Shown here: one piece after another, positions 9,050-17,707 of the stretch | How positions within the stretch are numbered: the first letter of the stretch is position 1 | Layout of the letters: each line of letters opens with the position of its first letter | Assembly (NCBI RefSeq): GCF_017592555.1 | Contig: NZ_JAGFNS010000025.1 | Coordinates: 1-64,000 of the forward strand | Reading direction: 5' to 3' | Length of the DNA: 64,000 nt | Source: Actinoplanes flavus | Lineage (GTDB): Bacteria; Actinomycetota; Actinomycetes; Mycobacteriales; Micromonosporaceae | Translations under genes and position numbers: made by a program | Notes under the pieces: model-generated | Seen by the model: only the letters and a program-made list of their open reading frames with translations | What the model was told of the DNA's origin: nothing | Databases searched by the model: none

Positions 9050-9228
9050 CTCAAGCGGCCGGCTCAACCTCAGAATCAAGTGACCAACCTAAGCGGAGGG
9101 ATCAAGCGGCCTGCCCGAGCAGGGATCAAGCGGCGTACCGAAGTGGGCGCACCCAAGCGGCGAAATCCAGTGCTGGGACCAAGCTGGGTGAGCTCCCACT
9201 CTCAGCGTGGAGACATCGCCCTAAAGAC

Positions 9229-9530
9229 GTGATGACGATGACGCAGACACAAGGAACGTTGATCGAGACCTCAGAAGGGGTGCGGTGCCGCTGGTCCAAG
9301 GAGACCGGCAAGCCGATCACGCGGGTGGCCGGGACCTGGGGATCAAAGGACGGGAGCCTGGCGAACTCGGTGAGCCTGGACCGGAATCGTTGGGAAAGCA
9401 GAACCGGCGACGCGGGCTGGGTGAGGACGAGCGGGCCAAGCGGATCTGACTGCGCAGGAGAACGCCGAGCTGCGGATGCGGTATGACGTGCCCAAGCGCA
9501 GTTTGGCCCTCTCGGTCGAGGACGACCTTT
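9229..9530 (+). pseudogene. IS3-family OrfA remnant
   Basis: The first frame reads ETGKPITRVAGTWGSKDGSL, the helix-turn-helix part of an IS3-type OrfA that normally reads like RVARDLGIKDGSLANWV. After a shift the sequence continues RRENAELRMRYDVPKRSLAL, matching the usual coiled-coil end of OrfA (ENAELRMERDVLKRS). A stop (TGA near 9448) and at least two indels break it. OrfB is absent; the sequence passes straight into a 17-bp repeat array. It is a second, independent IS3 relic, of a different subgroup from the one at 4913. Confidence 0.75.
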
Positions 9531-9539
9531 GGCCCGACG

Positions 9540-9755
9540 CACCCTTTGGGCCGAGGCGCCTCGGGCAAGGCGGCCCCTGGGGCGAAGCATCCTCTGGGCT
9601 GCGGCACCTGGGGCGAGGCGGCCTCTGGGCCGAAGCACCCTCTGGGCCGAAGCACCCTCTGGGCCAAAGCGGCCTCTGGGCCAAAGCGGCCTCTGGGCCG
9701 AAGCACCCTCTGGGCCGAAGCACCCTCTGGGCCGAAGCGGCCTCTGGAGCGAGGA
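9540..9755. repeat. 17-bp tandem repeat
   Basis: Units of the type CCTCTGGGCCGAAGCAC, with variants AAAGCGG and GAAGCGG, repeat with a strict 17-bp period from 9622 to about 9755 (about eight copies). Diverged units extend back to about 9540. The array starts right after the OrfA remnant. Confidence 0.9.
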
Positions 9756-10587
9756 CACGATGGGCCGGTAGCCCATGGTCGGGTTCATTGCCGCCCAGAG
9801 CGCTCAGTTCGGTATCCGGTGCGCGGTGGGTGCCGGGCACGAGGTGTCGCCGGCCGGGCCGTACTAATGGCTGAAGGGTGACGGCTCGCTAAAACGGCTT
9901 GCCCAGCGGATGCAGCCAACGCGCGGCCGGGCGAACTCATCGCTACACCATCCGGACAATAGCCGGAGCCTCGGTGACGCTTGGCTTAGGTCAACAAGTG
10001 GCGCTGGTCAGGCCTGTGATCGGCAGCTTGCCGATAATCAGCCCAGAACGCCTGCCCGAATTTGGGCAGAGCTCCTCCGCCCGAATGCCGTCGGCAATCA
10101 CGCCCGGAGCGGGCAAGCACAGAACGCATAGGTGCTGGGGCCCGGCGAGCGCGGCATTGCGGATCGCGAAGCCGCGGCAGCGGTCGGTCGGATTCCCGGC
10201 CGTCCCAGAAGGCCTCCAAGCCACGGTGATTCATCCGGCCTCACTAGCTCGCGCGCAGCGACTCGACCGTACTGTTCGTTGAAGCCGGCCAAAGCCACCC
10301 AGCGAGCGATCACGGCTTGATCAGCCGGCCCTACTCGGGAGGAGAGCCCACGGCTGCTGACGTCGAACCGTTGAGGGGCTTTCGACCGCGGCGCCGTCCG
10401 CAGTCAACCGCTACGGCCAACCAATGGGACATATGCGAACTTGAACGTGAATCGCTTTAACTTTCCAAAAGCCGCGATAAACACAAGTGCGCTCTTTAAC
10501 CCCGTCATGATCTGGCCGTCCCCGACTACGGCGCCCCCAAGAAATCTCAGGAGAATCCGTCTGACAGAACCGGATCAGGCCCCATAC
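9756..10587. other. Intergenic stretch downstream of parB
   Basis: No gene, RNA or repeat is recognisable. The stretch around 10430-10530 is distinctly more AT-rich than its surroundings. Open frames are short and without motifs. Confidence 0.55.
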
Positions 10588-10621
10588 AGAGAGGGCGCGT
10601 GATCACTCACGCGCCCTCTCT
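10588..10621 (-). terminator. Terminator hairpin of the parAB operon
   Basis: A perfect 15-bp stem, AGAGAGGGCGCGTGA pairing with TCACGCGCCCTCTCT, with a 4-base loop, lies 21 bases past the parB stop. There is no T-run on the minus strand. Confidence 0.75.
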
Positions 10622-10642
10622 GGCTGACTCACCGAGGAAGTC

Positions 10643-11692
10643 TCACTCTTCGGGCTGTGCACCGTCCCGAGGAGCGCCCTCCTCCTCCACACCGATCATG
10701 CCGACGATCCGCTCGAGGTCGTCCACGGTCGCGAACTCGATCGTGATGCGGCCCTTGTTTCGCCCGATGTCCACCTTCACCCGGGTGTCGAACCGATCCG
10801 AGAGCCGCTCGGCCAGATCGTTCAACGCCGGCGCGTGCACCTTGGCCCGGCGGGTGGGCGCCGCCTTCTTCGCCGGCGCCTCGGCAGCCATCAGCTGAAC
10901 GACCTCTTCGGTCGCCCGTACCGAAAGCCCTTCCGCAACGATCCTCGTGGCCAACTTCTCCTGGGCGTCGCTGTCGTCCAGACCGAGCAGTGCTCGCGCA
11001 TGCCCGGCCGAGAGAATCCCCGCCGCCACCCGGCGCTGAACCGGCGCCGGCAGGTTCATCAACCGGATCGTGTTGGAGATCTGTGGGCGACTACGGCCGA
11101 TCCGGCGCGCCAGTTCCTCGTGCGTCGCTCCGAACTCCTCCAGCAGCTGCTGGTATGCGGCCGCCTCTTCCAGCGGGTTGAGGTTAGCCCGGTGGATGTT
11201 CTCGAGCAGAGCATCGCGCAACATCGCGTCGTCCGGCGTATCCCGGACGATCGCGGGGATCGTCTCCCGGCCAACCGCCTGCGCGGCACGCCACCGCCGC
11301 TCACCCATGACGAGCTCATACCGACCGTCGCCGAGTTCACGAACCACGATCGGCTGGAGGAAGCCCACCTCCTGAATGGAGGTCTTCAGCTCCTCCAGCG
11401 CCTCTTCATCGAAGACGTGACGCGGCTGCTTGGCGTTCGGCTCGATCGCTGACACGGGGAGTTCGGCGAAACGCGCGCCGGGCACGGGCGCGAGGTCACC
11501 GTCGACCGGAGCGGCCGGGCTGGGGACAGGCGACGGGGTGGCCGGCGTGGGCTGAACAGTCGGAGCAACGGCCGACTCGACGCCGACTGGCTCCGGAAGC
11601 GCCTCTACGGGAGCTGCCGCCTCCGCGGCAGGCGCTGTGGGAATCAGCGCGCCCAGGCCGCGGCCCAAACCACCCCGCGGACGGTTCTTCAT
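10643..11692 (-). CDS. parB: Chromosome partitioning protein ParB
   Basis: A 349-residue ParB. It binds parS, loads as a CTP-dependent clamp and spreads to form the partition complex near the origin. The CTP/arginine box GERRWRAAQAVG lies at about 130-141. The ENIHRANLNPLEEA box is at about 165-178. The parS-binding helix-turn-helix around ELARRIGRSRPQISNTIRL is at about 193-211. The C-terminal dimer domain ends the protein. The N-terminus MKNRPRGGLGRGLGALIP is the usual ParA-contacting tail. A Pro/Ala-rich linker (20-75) follows it. The ATG overlaps the parA stop (ATGA), so the two are translationally coupled. Eight perfect and one near-perfect target sites are in this window. Confidence 0.97.
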   Translation of the reverse strand: MKNRPRGGLGRGLGALIPTAPAAEAAAPVEALPEPVGVESAVAPTVQPTPATPSPVPSPAAPVDGDLAPVPGARFAELPVSAIEPNAKQPRHVFDEEALEELKTSIQEVGFLQPIVVRELGDGRYELVMGERRWRAAQAVGRETIPAIVRDTPDDAMLRDALLENIHRANLNPLEEAAAYQQLLEEFGATHEELARRIGRSRPQISNTIRLMNLPAPVQRRVAAGILSAGHARALLGLDDSDAQEKLATRIVAEGLSVRATEEVVQLMAAEAPAKKAAPTRRAKVHAPALNDLAERLSDRFDTRVKVDIGRNKGRITIEFATVDDLERIVGMIGVEEEGAPRDGAQPEE

Positions 11693-12849
11693 ACCGTGCC
11701 TCCCGTGTTGACCCCGCGCACCGCGATCTCCAAGGCCGCCTCGAAGTAGCTGGTAGCCCCTCGTGATCCCGGATCGTAGGTCATCACCGACTGGCCGTAA
11801 CTGGGAGCCTCCGAAACACGCACGTTCCGGGGGATCACGGCGTTCAGCACTTTGGCACCAAAATGATTGCGTACATCCTGTTCCACCGCATCTGCCAGAC
11901 GGGTACGCCGGTCGTACATCGTCAGCAAGATCGTAGAGACATCGAGGGTGGGATTCAGGTGCTGACGCACCAGGTTGATGTTGTTGATCAGCTGATTGAG
12001 ACCTTCCAGCGCGTAGTACTCGCACTGGATGGGAATCAGCACCTCCTGCGCGGCACAGAGGGCGTTCACGGTCAACAGCCCCAGAGACGGCGGGCAGTCG
12101 ATGAAGACGTAATCGAACTTCTCGGGATGCCCCGCGATGGCGCGAGCGAGCCGGGACTCACGGGCCACCACGGAAACCAGCTCGATCTCGGCGCCGGCCA
12201 GGTCGATGGTGGCCGGCACGCAGAAGAGGTTCGGAATACCTTCGACCGGTTGCGCGACCTCGGCCAGCGGCACGTTGTCGATCAGACAGTCGTAGACATC
12301 GGGTACGCCCGCATGGTGCGGGACGTTCAAACCGGTCGAGGCATTGCCCTGGGGGTCAAGGTCCACTACCAGCACACGGTTCCCGTGGAGCGCCAGCGCC
12401 ACGGCGAGGTTGACCGTCGTGGTCGTCTTCCCGACGCCGCCCTTCTGGTTGGCGACGCAAATCACCCGCGGGTGGTCTGGGCGCGGCATGATGATCTCGC
12501 CGCTCGGGTTGAGGATCTGCACAGCTCGCAACGCTTCCATGGCTAGGGGCGGATCGTCCTCATCCGCTACCGGCGTTTCACGTGAAACATGCTCGGTGGA
12601 CTGAACAGGCGCCCCTGAAGAAGGAGCAGCCGCGTTCTGATGCCCCGACGGCACGGACGCACGCCCCCGGGGATCATCCGAGTGGTGACCTGGCATCGGA
12701 GCTCCGTATTCGTACGCCGACGGGGGCCCATAGGCGCTCGCCCGACGATGCGGACCGTCCTGTTCACCCGCGTGCAGACCGCCCACGTTCATTCCCGACG
12801 GCCTGTCGAGAGGCGACTCGGTTTCACGTGAAACACCGTACTCATGCAC
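11689..12849 (-). CDS. parA: Chromosome partitioning ATPase ParA, extended N-terminus
   Basis: A 386-residue ParA (Soj) ATPase that moves ParB-bound origins. The deviant Walker A loop KGGVGKTTT is at about 136-144. The Walker B region is FDYVFIDCPPSLG. The catalytic core begins near residue 125, so about 100 N-terminal residues are extra and look disordered. Two parS palindromes lie inside this extension, each read as Val-Ser-Arg-Glu-Thr (residues 6-10 and 88-92). The start used is a GTG; an internal ATG at residue 104 would give a normal 283-residue ParA, and both may be used. The gene is upstream of parB with a 4-base overlap. ParB binding at the internal parS sites could also control transcription; this is inference. 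Confidence 0.93.
   Translation of the reverse strand: MHEYGVSRETESPLDRPSGMNVGGLHAGEQDGPHRRASAYGPPSAYEYGAPMPGHHSDDPRGRASVPSGHQNAAAPSSGAPVQSTEHVSRETPVADEDDPPLAMEALRAVQILNPSGEIIMPRPDHPRVICVANQKGGVGKTTTTVNLAVALALHGNRVLVVDLDPQGNASTGLNVPHHAGVPDVYDCLIDNVPLAEVAQPVEGIPNLFCVPATIDLAGAEIELVSVVARESRLARAIAGHPEKFDYVFIDCPPSLGLLTVNALCAAQEVLIPIQCEYYALEGLNQLINNINLVRQHLNPTLDVSTILLTMYDRRTRLADAVEQDVRNHFGAKVLNAVIPRNVRVSEAPSYGQSVMTYDPGSRGATSYFEAALEIAVRGVNTGGTV
12575..12588. promoter_or_regulatory. parS: parS site 6, inside parA
   Basis: A perfect GTTTCACGTGAAAC palindrome within the extended 5' part of parA, encoding VSRET at residues 88-92. Confidence 0.93.
12821..12834. promoter_or_regulatory. parS: parS site 7, at the start of parA
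   Basis: A perfect GTTTCACGTGAAAC palindrome covering codons 6-10 of the long parA form, 15 bases from its GTG start. It is well placed for ParB autoregulation. Confidence 0.93.
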
Positions 12850-13227
12850 CGCTTCATCCCTGATGACTAGGAAGGGGTTGACCGGCAGAACGTGTGCCCG
12901 GCGGGGGAGATCCGGTCCACACTATCGACATCCGGCCAGCCTACGGGTGTCGGGCATGTGTCGCCATGGTCCAAAGTTCTGATGAGCCGAGCACAACGCT
13001 GCTCCATCGTCCGTCAGCTGCGAGCCGAACACCATGACGCCCGGCACAGACGTCCAGGCTTCACCCATTCATGCCCTCGATCAGCCCAAAACCCGAAGAT
13101 CAACCCCTGACGGTGTACGCCCAAAGGCGCGCCACCATGACTGACCTCTGCCACCGGCCCTCACCGAAGTCGGCGGCCACAGAACGGCACCACACGAGGC
13201 GGCGACCACATCAGGGTGGCCACCACA

Positions 13228-13323
13228 CCGAGCGGCAGCCACGCCGAGCCGTGGCCACGCCGAGCGGCAACCACACCGAGCGGTAACCGCGCCGAGCGGC
13301 AACCACACCGAGCGACAACCGCG
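13228..13323. repeat. 16-bp tandem repeat, six copies
   Basis: Units of the form CCGAGCGGCAACCACA begin at 13228, 13244, 13260, 13276, 13292 and 13308, with a strict 16-bp period and one to four changes per copy. Confidence 0.93.
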
Positions 13324-13847
13324 CCTAGGAACGACGGCTCGCCCTTCCCGCGGCCCGACCGGACAAGTCGATCACGCCGGCTTACCAGGCCGCCGAAGAC
13401 CGGACCGTGACACTCCTGCGTGACCACTCGACCCCGATCAGCCAATGACATGCCGGCGTGGCCGCTGAACCCGTGTTTTGGTGATCTGATCAGCTCTCGG
13501 TTCACCTCCCGCTCGTGTCACTCACTGACGCAGCCGTCGCAGCGGACCTCATTCCGGCCGGACTTGAGGTCTTGCAACAGATCAGCGAAGAGGTCGGCTT
13601 ACCGCCGCCCTATCACTCACCGACCCGTTGCGGACCAAAGCACGGAAGGTTCGCCTCGGACGACATGATCGACGTCAACGATCCCGAGATGCCGGCGCAG
13701 GTCAAGCCAGTAAGCCGCACATAGCAACCGAGTACGGCATCCTCGACAGCCAGCAAGAGTTCCTGCGCAGCGTCAACTACAGCGACCCTGACGATGTCGA
13801 ACCTGGGTGGGGATCGCGGCTTGGGGAAAGCGGCCTGAGGGGGAGCC

Positions 13848-14012
13848 CTTGAGGCCTTCACGGTGACCCTCGCGGCTCGGCCGAATCTCTTGAGGCCGCC
13901 GCGGTGACCATCCCGGCTCGGCCGAATCTCTTGAGGGCGCCGCGGTGACCATCACGGCTTGAGCAAAGCCCCTTAAGGCCGCCGCGGCGAGCATTGCGGC
14001 TCATCTGAAGCC
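13848..14012. repeat. 41-bp tandem repeat, four copies
   Basis: Units begin CTTGAGG at 13848, 13889 and 13930, with a diverged copy near 13972. Each carries the blocks CGCGGTGACCATC and CGGCTCGGCCGAATC. The copies abut without spacers. Confidence 0.9.
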
Positions 14013-14436
14013 CTTCGAAACCGCCGACCGAGGGCGATTCCACACCGTCGAGCCGAGCAGGGACCAGTTCGGTGTGAGGGCGATGAAGGCCGCTCACGAC
14101 CGCGAACGGCAGCCAGGCAGCATGCCGGGGGAACCGGCCGCCCGAAGAACAGCCGACGCGGGCAGCAGCACGGCACAACGGGCCGAACCCCCTCACGACC
14201 GCTGAGACGCGTCCACCACACGAGACGCACCGCGAGTGCATGGAAGATCCCAAAAACCCGCCAACGACCGAATGAGGCCCGCCCCCAAGCCGATGTAGTC
14301 ACCTTGACGCACCACTGCTCCCGCAAGCCGGACGAACATGGAATCAAGGACCAGCGAACCACAGTCGACGCCTCAGACAGGCCGATGTCCACAGCACGTT
14401 CAGCAGCCCCCTGGCCCTGTGGAAAACCTGCCCCCG

Positions 14437-14450
14437 GTTGCACGTGAAAC
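14437..14450. promoter_or_regulatory. parS: parS-like site 8 (one mismatch)
   Basis: GTTGCACGTGAAAC differs from the perfect site at one base (T to G in the left arm). It lies about 110 bp downstream of the rsmG stop. ParB usually tolerates one change in this motif with weaker binding. Confidence 0.75.
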
Positions 14451-14557
14451 ATGCACCAGACCACGCATCAAGGCGCCGTACGAGCGCGCGCCCCCCGTAC
14501 CAAAAGATCGGCCCCGGCCCGAAGGAAATCGGACCGGGACCGAAAGTCGCGGGATGA

Positions 14558-15349
14558 CTAACCCCGGCGTGCCCGCCGGCCACGCTGGGACGCAGTCCCT
14601 CGCGCCGATCGAGCCGACCCGGACTTCTGCCGGCCGGGCACCACATGCGCCTCCTTGACGATCTCCACCACCGTCGTCGGGGGCTCGATCAGCCCGGTGC
14701 CGCAGAGGTGGATGACCGGCTCTCCGCCGCCGAGAGCCGCGATCGTCGCCGCATGTTCGGCGATCTCCTCGGCGGCCGACGAACCCTTCATCGCGAGGAG
14801 ACGGCCACCGACGGCGGCGAGCGGCAGGCACCATCCGGCGAGCTTGTCGAGCGCGGCCACCGCCCGGGCAGTGACCACATCAGCTCCGGGCAACGCGTCG
14901 ACGACCTCCTCGGCCCGGCCGCGGAGAACGGTGACGTTGTCCAGGTCCAGGTCTTCGACGGCCTCGGTGAGGAACGCGGTCCGCCGGGCGAGCGGCTCGA
15001 CCAGGGTGACCCGCAGGTCGGGCCGGGCGATCGCCAGCACGAGACCGGGCAGGCCGGCACCGGAGCCCACATCGACCACGGTGGCGCCGGGTGCGATGAG
15101 CTGCGCCATGACGCCGCAGTTGAGCAGATGCCGCTCCCACAGGCGGGGCGCCTCGCGCGGGCCGATCAGGCCCCGGACGACGCCTTCGGTGGCGAGTAGT
15201 TCGGTGTAGCGGGTGGCCGGCGTGAGCCGTTCCCCGAAGACCTCGGCGGCAGCGGCCGGTGGGCGAAGATCGGGCGCCGGGAAAGACGACGGCCCAGGCG
15301 TTTCGATGCCCGGGCCGGAGTCACCCGCGCCGTGGCGGGAGGTGGTCAC
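14558..15349 (-). CDS. rsmG: 16S rRNA (guanine-N7)-methyltransferase RsmG
   Basis: A 263-residue SAM-dependent enzyme that methylates N7 of G527 (E. coli numbering) in 16S rRNA; loss gives low-level streptomycin resistance. The SAM site VVDVGSGAGLPGL is at about 91-103. The family RLWERHLLNCG segment (69-79) and the VTARAVAALDKLAGW region are present. The start is a GTG three bases after the khpB stop. A disordered, Arg-rich C-terminal tail (QKSGSARSARGTASQRG) extends past the fold and may be the edge of decaying sequence. It is the last gene of the rpmH-to-rsmG minus-strand cluster; parA does not follow directly. Confidence 0.95.
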   Translation of the reverse strand: MTTSRHGAGDSGPGIETPGPSSFPAPDLRPPAAAAEVFGERLTPATRYTELLATEGVVRGLIGPREAPRLWERHLLNCGVMAQLIAPGATVVDVGSGAGLPGLVLAIARPDLRVTLVEPLARRTAFLTEAVEDLDLDNVTVLRGRAEEVVDALPGADVVTARAVAALDKLAGWCLPLAAVGGRLLAMKGSSAAEEIAEHAATIAALGGGEPVIHLCGTGLIEPPTTVVEIVKEAHVVPGRQKSGSARSARGTASQRGRRARRG

Positions 15350-15351
15350 GA

Positions 15352-15918
15352 TCAGTCCGCCACCCGCACCACGATGCGGCGGTTGGGTTCGACACCTTCG
15401 GACTCGCTCTGCACACCGGGGATCGCGTTGACCACGTCGTGCACGCACTTGCGCTCGAACGCCGACATGGCCTCGAGACGAACCGGGTCGCCGTGCTCCT
15501 TGACCTTCTCGACGGCGTTGCGGGCGACCGCGGCGAGTTCCTTGCGCCGGGCGGCGCGGTAGCCACCGATGTCGAGCAGCAGGCGGCTCGGCGAGCCGGT
15601 GGCCCGGAAGATGGCGAGGCGGGTCAGTTCCTGGAGGGCTTCGAGGGTGGCGCCGCGCTGGCCGACCAGCGGCTGGAGACGGCCGCCGACCACCTCGACC
15701 ATCGGCCGGCCCGCGGAGACGAGCTCGTCGATGTCGCCGTCGTAGTCGAGGATGTCCAGCAGACCCTCGACGTAGTCAGCGGCGATCTCGCTCTGGCGGA
15801 ACAGGTCGCTGTCCGAGGCGACGCTCTCCGACTTCTTGGCCTCTTCGGTGCCGGCCGGCTCGGCAGCGGTGGCTTCGGCTGACGAGTCGGCGGAAGGGGG
15901 AGTGCTGGTGTCGGTCAC
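15352..15918 (-). CDS. khpB: RNA-binding protein KhpB (Jag/EloR), KH-R3H
   Basis: A 188-residue RNA-binding protein of the Jag/SpoIIIJ-associated group. It has an acidic, Ser/Ala-rich N-terminus (1-45), a KH domain (about 50-115, including LVGQRGATLEALQELTRL) and an R3H domain (about 118-188, including DPVRLEAMSAFERKCVHDVV). In other bacteria it affects cell elongation and sRNA/mRNA handling. It lies between yidC and rsmG, as is standard for this cluster, and ends two bases before the rsmG start. Confidence 0.95.
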   Translation of the reverse strand: MTDTSTPPSADSSAEATAAEPAGTEEAKKSESVASDSDLFRQSEIAADYVEGLLDILDYDGDIDELVSAGRPMVEVVGGRLQPLVGQRGATLEALQELTRLAIFRATGSPSRLLLDIGGYRAARRKELAAVARNAVEKVKEHGDPVRLEAMSAFERKCVHDVVNAIPGVQSESEGVEPNRRIVVRVAD

Positions 15919-16036
15919 GGTCTCATCTCCGTTGTCATTCGGGCCGGACCGAAGTCGGTCCGATGTTTCCCGCGCGCGGCGCGGGGAGGTCTCGAGGGGC
16001 GCGCTCAGGCCCTGCCGGGCGGGGCCTGAGCCGCGA

Positions 16037-17059
16037 TCATCCCTTGGGTTTGTTCGCCGGCCTGGCGCCCTTCTTGGGATTCACCGGTTTGGCACCGGGC
16101 TTGGGGCCGAGGGCCTTGGTGTCGACCACCGGGCTCGCCGGCTCGGGGGCGTTCTTACGACCGAACAGACCACCGGTACGGGCGGGCTGCACCGGGTTCT
16201 TGCCACCGGACGCCTTGGTCCCGGGCGCCACCCGGCCCGCCGAGCCACCCTTGTTGCTCATCTGCGGCGGCGGGAACTTGCGCAGCACCCACTGCTGCTG
16301 GGCCAGCGTGAACAGGTTGTTGGTGACCCAGTAGATGACCACACCGATGGGGAAGAGCGCACCGGAGATGAGCAGCGAGAACGGGATGCCGTAGAGCATC
16401 AGCCGCTGGATCATCAGCTGCTGCGGGTCCTCGGCCCAGCCGGTCTTGAGGATCATCTGGCGCTGGGTGAGGAACGTGGTGGCCATCATGACCAGGACGA
16501 GGATGCCGGCGACCACCTTGACGGTGGTGCCGTCCGCGCCGAGGACGGACAGCTCTGCGGCGGAGGAGCCGAACTTGGCACTGATCGGGGCGTTGAACAG
16601 GTGCGCGTGGGCGGCGCTGTTGAACTGATCGAGCGGCCAGCCGTACAGCTGCTTGTTCGCGTCCGAGATGTTCGGGTCCAGGTGCTGGAGCACGTGGAAG
16701 AGGCCGAAGAAGACGGGGATCTGCAGGAACATCGGAAGGCAGCCCATGAGCGGGTTGGCCTTCTCCGTCCGGTACAGCTCCATCATTTCTTTCTGGAGCG
16801 TCTCCCGGTCACCCTTGTGCTTCTCCTGCAGCGCCTTGACCTTGGGCTGCAGCGCCTGCATCGCACGCTGGCTCTTGATCTGCTTGACGAAGACCGGGAA
16901 GAGGATGACCCGCAGCGTCACCACCAGGCAGAAGATCGCCAGGATCCAGGCCCAGTTGGTGCCGATGACGCGCTCTTCCGGTATGCCGATCGCATCCCAG
17001 AAGGAATGCCAGCGCAGAAGAATCCACGAGATGGCGTAGTAGATCGGGTCGAGACTCAA
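16037..17059 (-). CDS. yidC: Membrane protein insertase YidC
   Basis: A 340-residue Oxa1/YidC insertase of the short Gram-positive type, without the large periplasmic domain. There is a first membrane segment around residues 31-55 and a positively charged cytoplasmic loop (KQIKSQRAMQALQPKVKAL). The conserved core MGCLPMFLQIPVFFGLF follows, and three more membrane segments end near residue 255. The C-terminal tail (about 265-340) is long, basic and Pro/Gly/Lys-rich, as in actinobacteria, where it may touch ribosomes. The gene starts one base from the yidD stop, so the two are coupled. Confidence 0.96.
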   Translation of the reverse strand: MSLDPIYYAISWILLRWHSFWDAIGIPEERVIGTNWAWILAIFCLVVTLRVILFPVFVKQIKSQRAMQALQPKVKALQEKHKGDRETLQKEMMELYRTEKANPLMGCLPMFLQIPVFFGLFHVLQHLDPNISDANKQLYGWPLDQFNSAAHAHLFNAPISAKFGSSAAELSVLGADGTTVKVVAGILVLVMMATTFLTQRQMILKTGWAEDPQQLMIQRLMLYGIPFSLLISGALFPIGVVIYWVTNNLFTLAQQQWVLRKFPPPQMSNKGGSAGRVAPGTKASGGKNPVQPARTGGLFGRKNAPEPASPVVDTKALGPKPGAKPVNPKKGARPANKPKG

Positions 17060-17060
17060 T

Positions 17061-17318
17061 CTAATCTCCAGTCACATCGGCAGGACGGTGACGGATCGGG
17101 TCAGGCACCGGGTCGTACCCGCCAGGGTGGAAGGGATGGCATCGGAGGAGCCGCCAGATCGCCAGGCCCGTCCCCCGGATCGCGCCGTGACGCGCCAACG
17201 CCTCCAGGGCATAAGCGCTGCACGAGGGGTAGAACCGACAGCGGGCCGGCAGCACCGGACTCAAGTATCGACGGTACGCGACGACCGCTGCGGTCAGGAC
17301 CCGGGCGGCCAGGGTCAT
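17061..17318 (-). CDS. yidD: Membrane protein insertion efficiency factor YidD
   Basis: An 85-residue YidD protein with its cysteine signature CRFYPSCSAYALEAL and the C-terminal HPFHPGGYDPVPD. It helps YidC-dependent insertion at the inner face of the membrane. The ATG overlaps the rnpA stop by four bases, and yidC starts right after it. The open frame could extend upstream, but that part is antisense or out-of-frame with rnpA and has no family similarity, so I use the ATG at 17318. Confidence 0.95.
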   Translation of the reverse strand: MTLAARVLTAAVVAYRRYLSPVLPARCRFYPSCSAYALEALARHGAIRGTGLAIWRLLRCHPFHPGGYDPVPDPIRHRPADVTGD

Positions 17319-17671
17319 CGCGGCCGCCGGGGTCTGCGGGCGGCCGCGAGCGCACCTTCCAGGTCGTTGGACAGCGTGGCGTACGTTGCCGAGGCGGCCG
17401 GCGGTAGTGCCCTGACGACCAGGGTCGCGCCGGTGGGCAGCTCGCTGAGCAGTGGCCGGACCAGGTGACGCAGGCGGCGGCGCACCCGGTTGCGGACGAC
17501 CGCGTTGCCCACTGCTTTGGAGACGACGAAGCCGGCGCGCGCCGTGGAGGCACACGCCGGCTCATCGAGAAGCAGGTGAACGACCAGGGTGCCGCGACCG
17601 GCACGACGGCCACCGCGGATCGCTGCGGCGAAGTCTGCGCTACGCCGCAATCGTTGCGCCGCGGCCAGCAC
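17315..17671 (-). CDS. rnpA: Ribonuclease P protein component
   Basis: A 118-residue basic protein that joins RNase P RNA to cut 5' leaders from pre-tRNAs. The RNR signature is in SKAVGNAVVRNRVRRRLRHL at about 51-70. FAAAIRGGRRAGRGTLVVHL is the substrate-leader strand. It starts with GTG. It lies between rpmH and yidD with a 4-base overlap into yidD. Confidence 0.95.
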   Translation of the reverse strand: MLAAAQRLRRSADFAAAIRGGRRAGRGTLVVHLLLDEPACASTARAGFVVSKAVGNAVVRNRVRRRLRHLVRPLLSELPTGATLVVRALPPAASATYATLSNDLEGALAAARRPRRPR

Positions 17672-17707
17672 GACTACCTGGGCATTCCGGCCCGACTAGC
17701 GGTCGGC

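Larger units (their letters stand above)
6291..9228. other. Gene-poor parS-containing stretch
   Basis: About 2.9 kb in which I find no protein family in any frame. The longest open frames here run through short-unit repeats, which keep several frames open at once, so they are not good gene candidates. It contains three parS sites (7193, 7562, 8021) and four separate repeat arrays. A minus-strand frame around 8600-8800 looks slightly protein-like but has no recognisable motif; it may be a decayed gene. Confidence 0.6.
12850..14557. other. Gene-poor gap between parA and rsmG
   Basis: In many actinobacteria parA follows rsmG closely; here 1.7 kb separates them. The gap holds a 16-bp array, a 41-bp array and a degenerate parS. 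A plus-strand frame at 13515-13720 (core GLEVLQQISEEVGLPPPY), continued in another frame to about 13800, looks like a decayed gene of unknown family. The rest shows nothing recognisable. Confidence 0.6.

Noticed and set aside
13515..13850. A gene between parA and rsmG
   Set aside because: Short frames with some protein-like text (ISEEVGLPPPY, SQQEFLRSVNY) are in different frames with no family match; noted only as a possible decayed gene.
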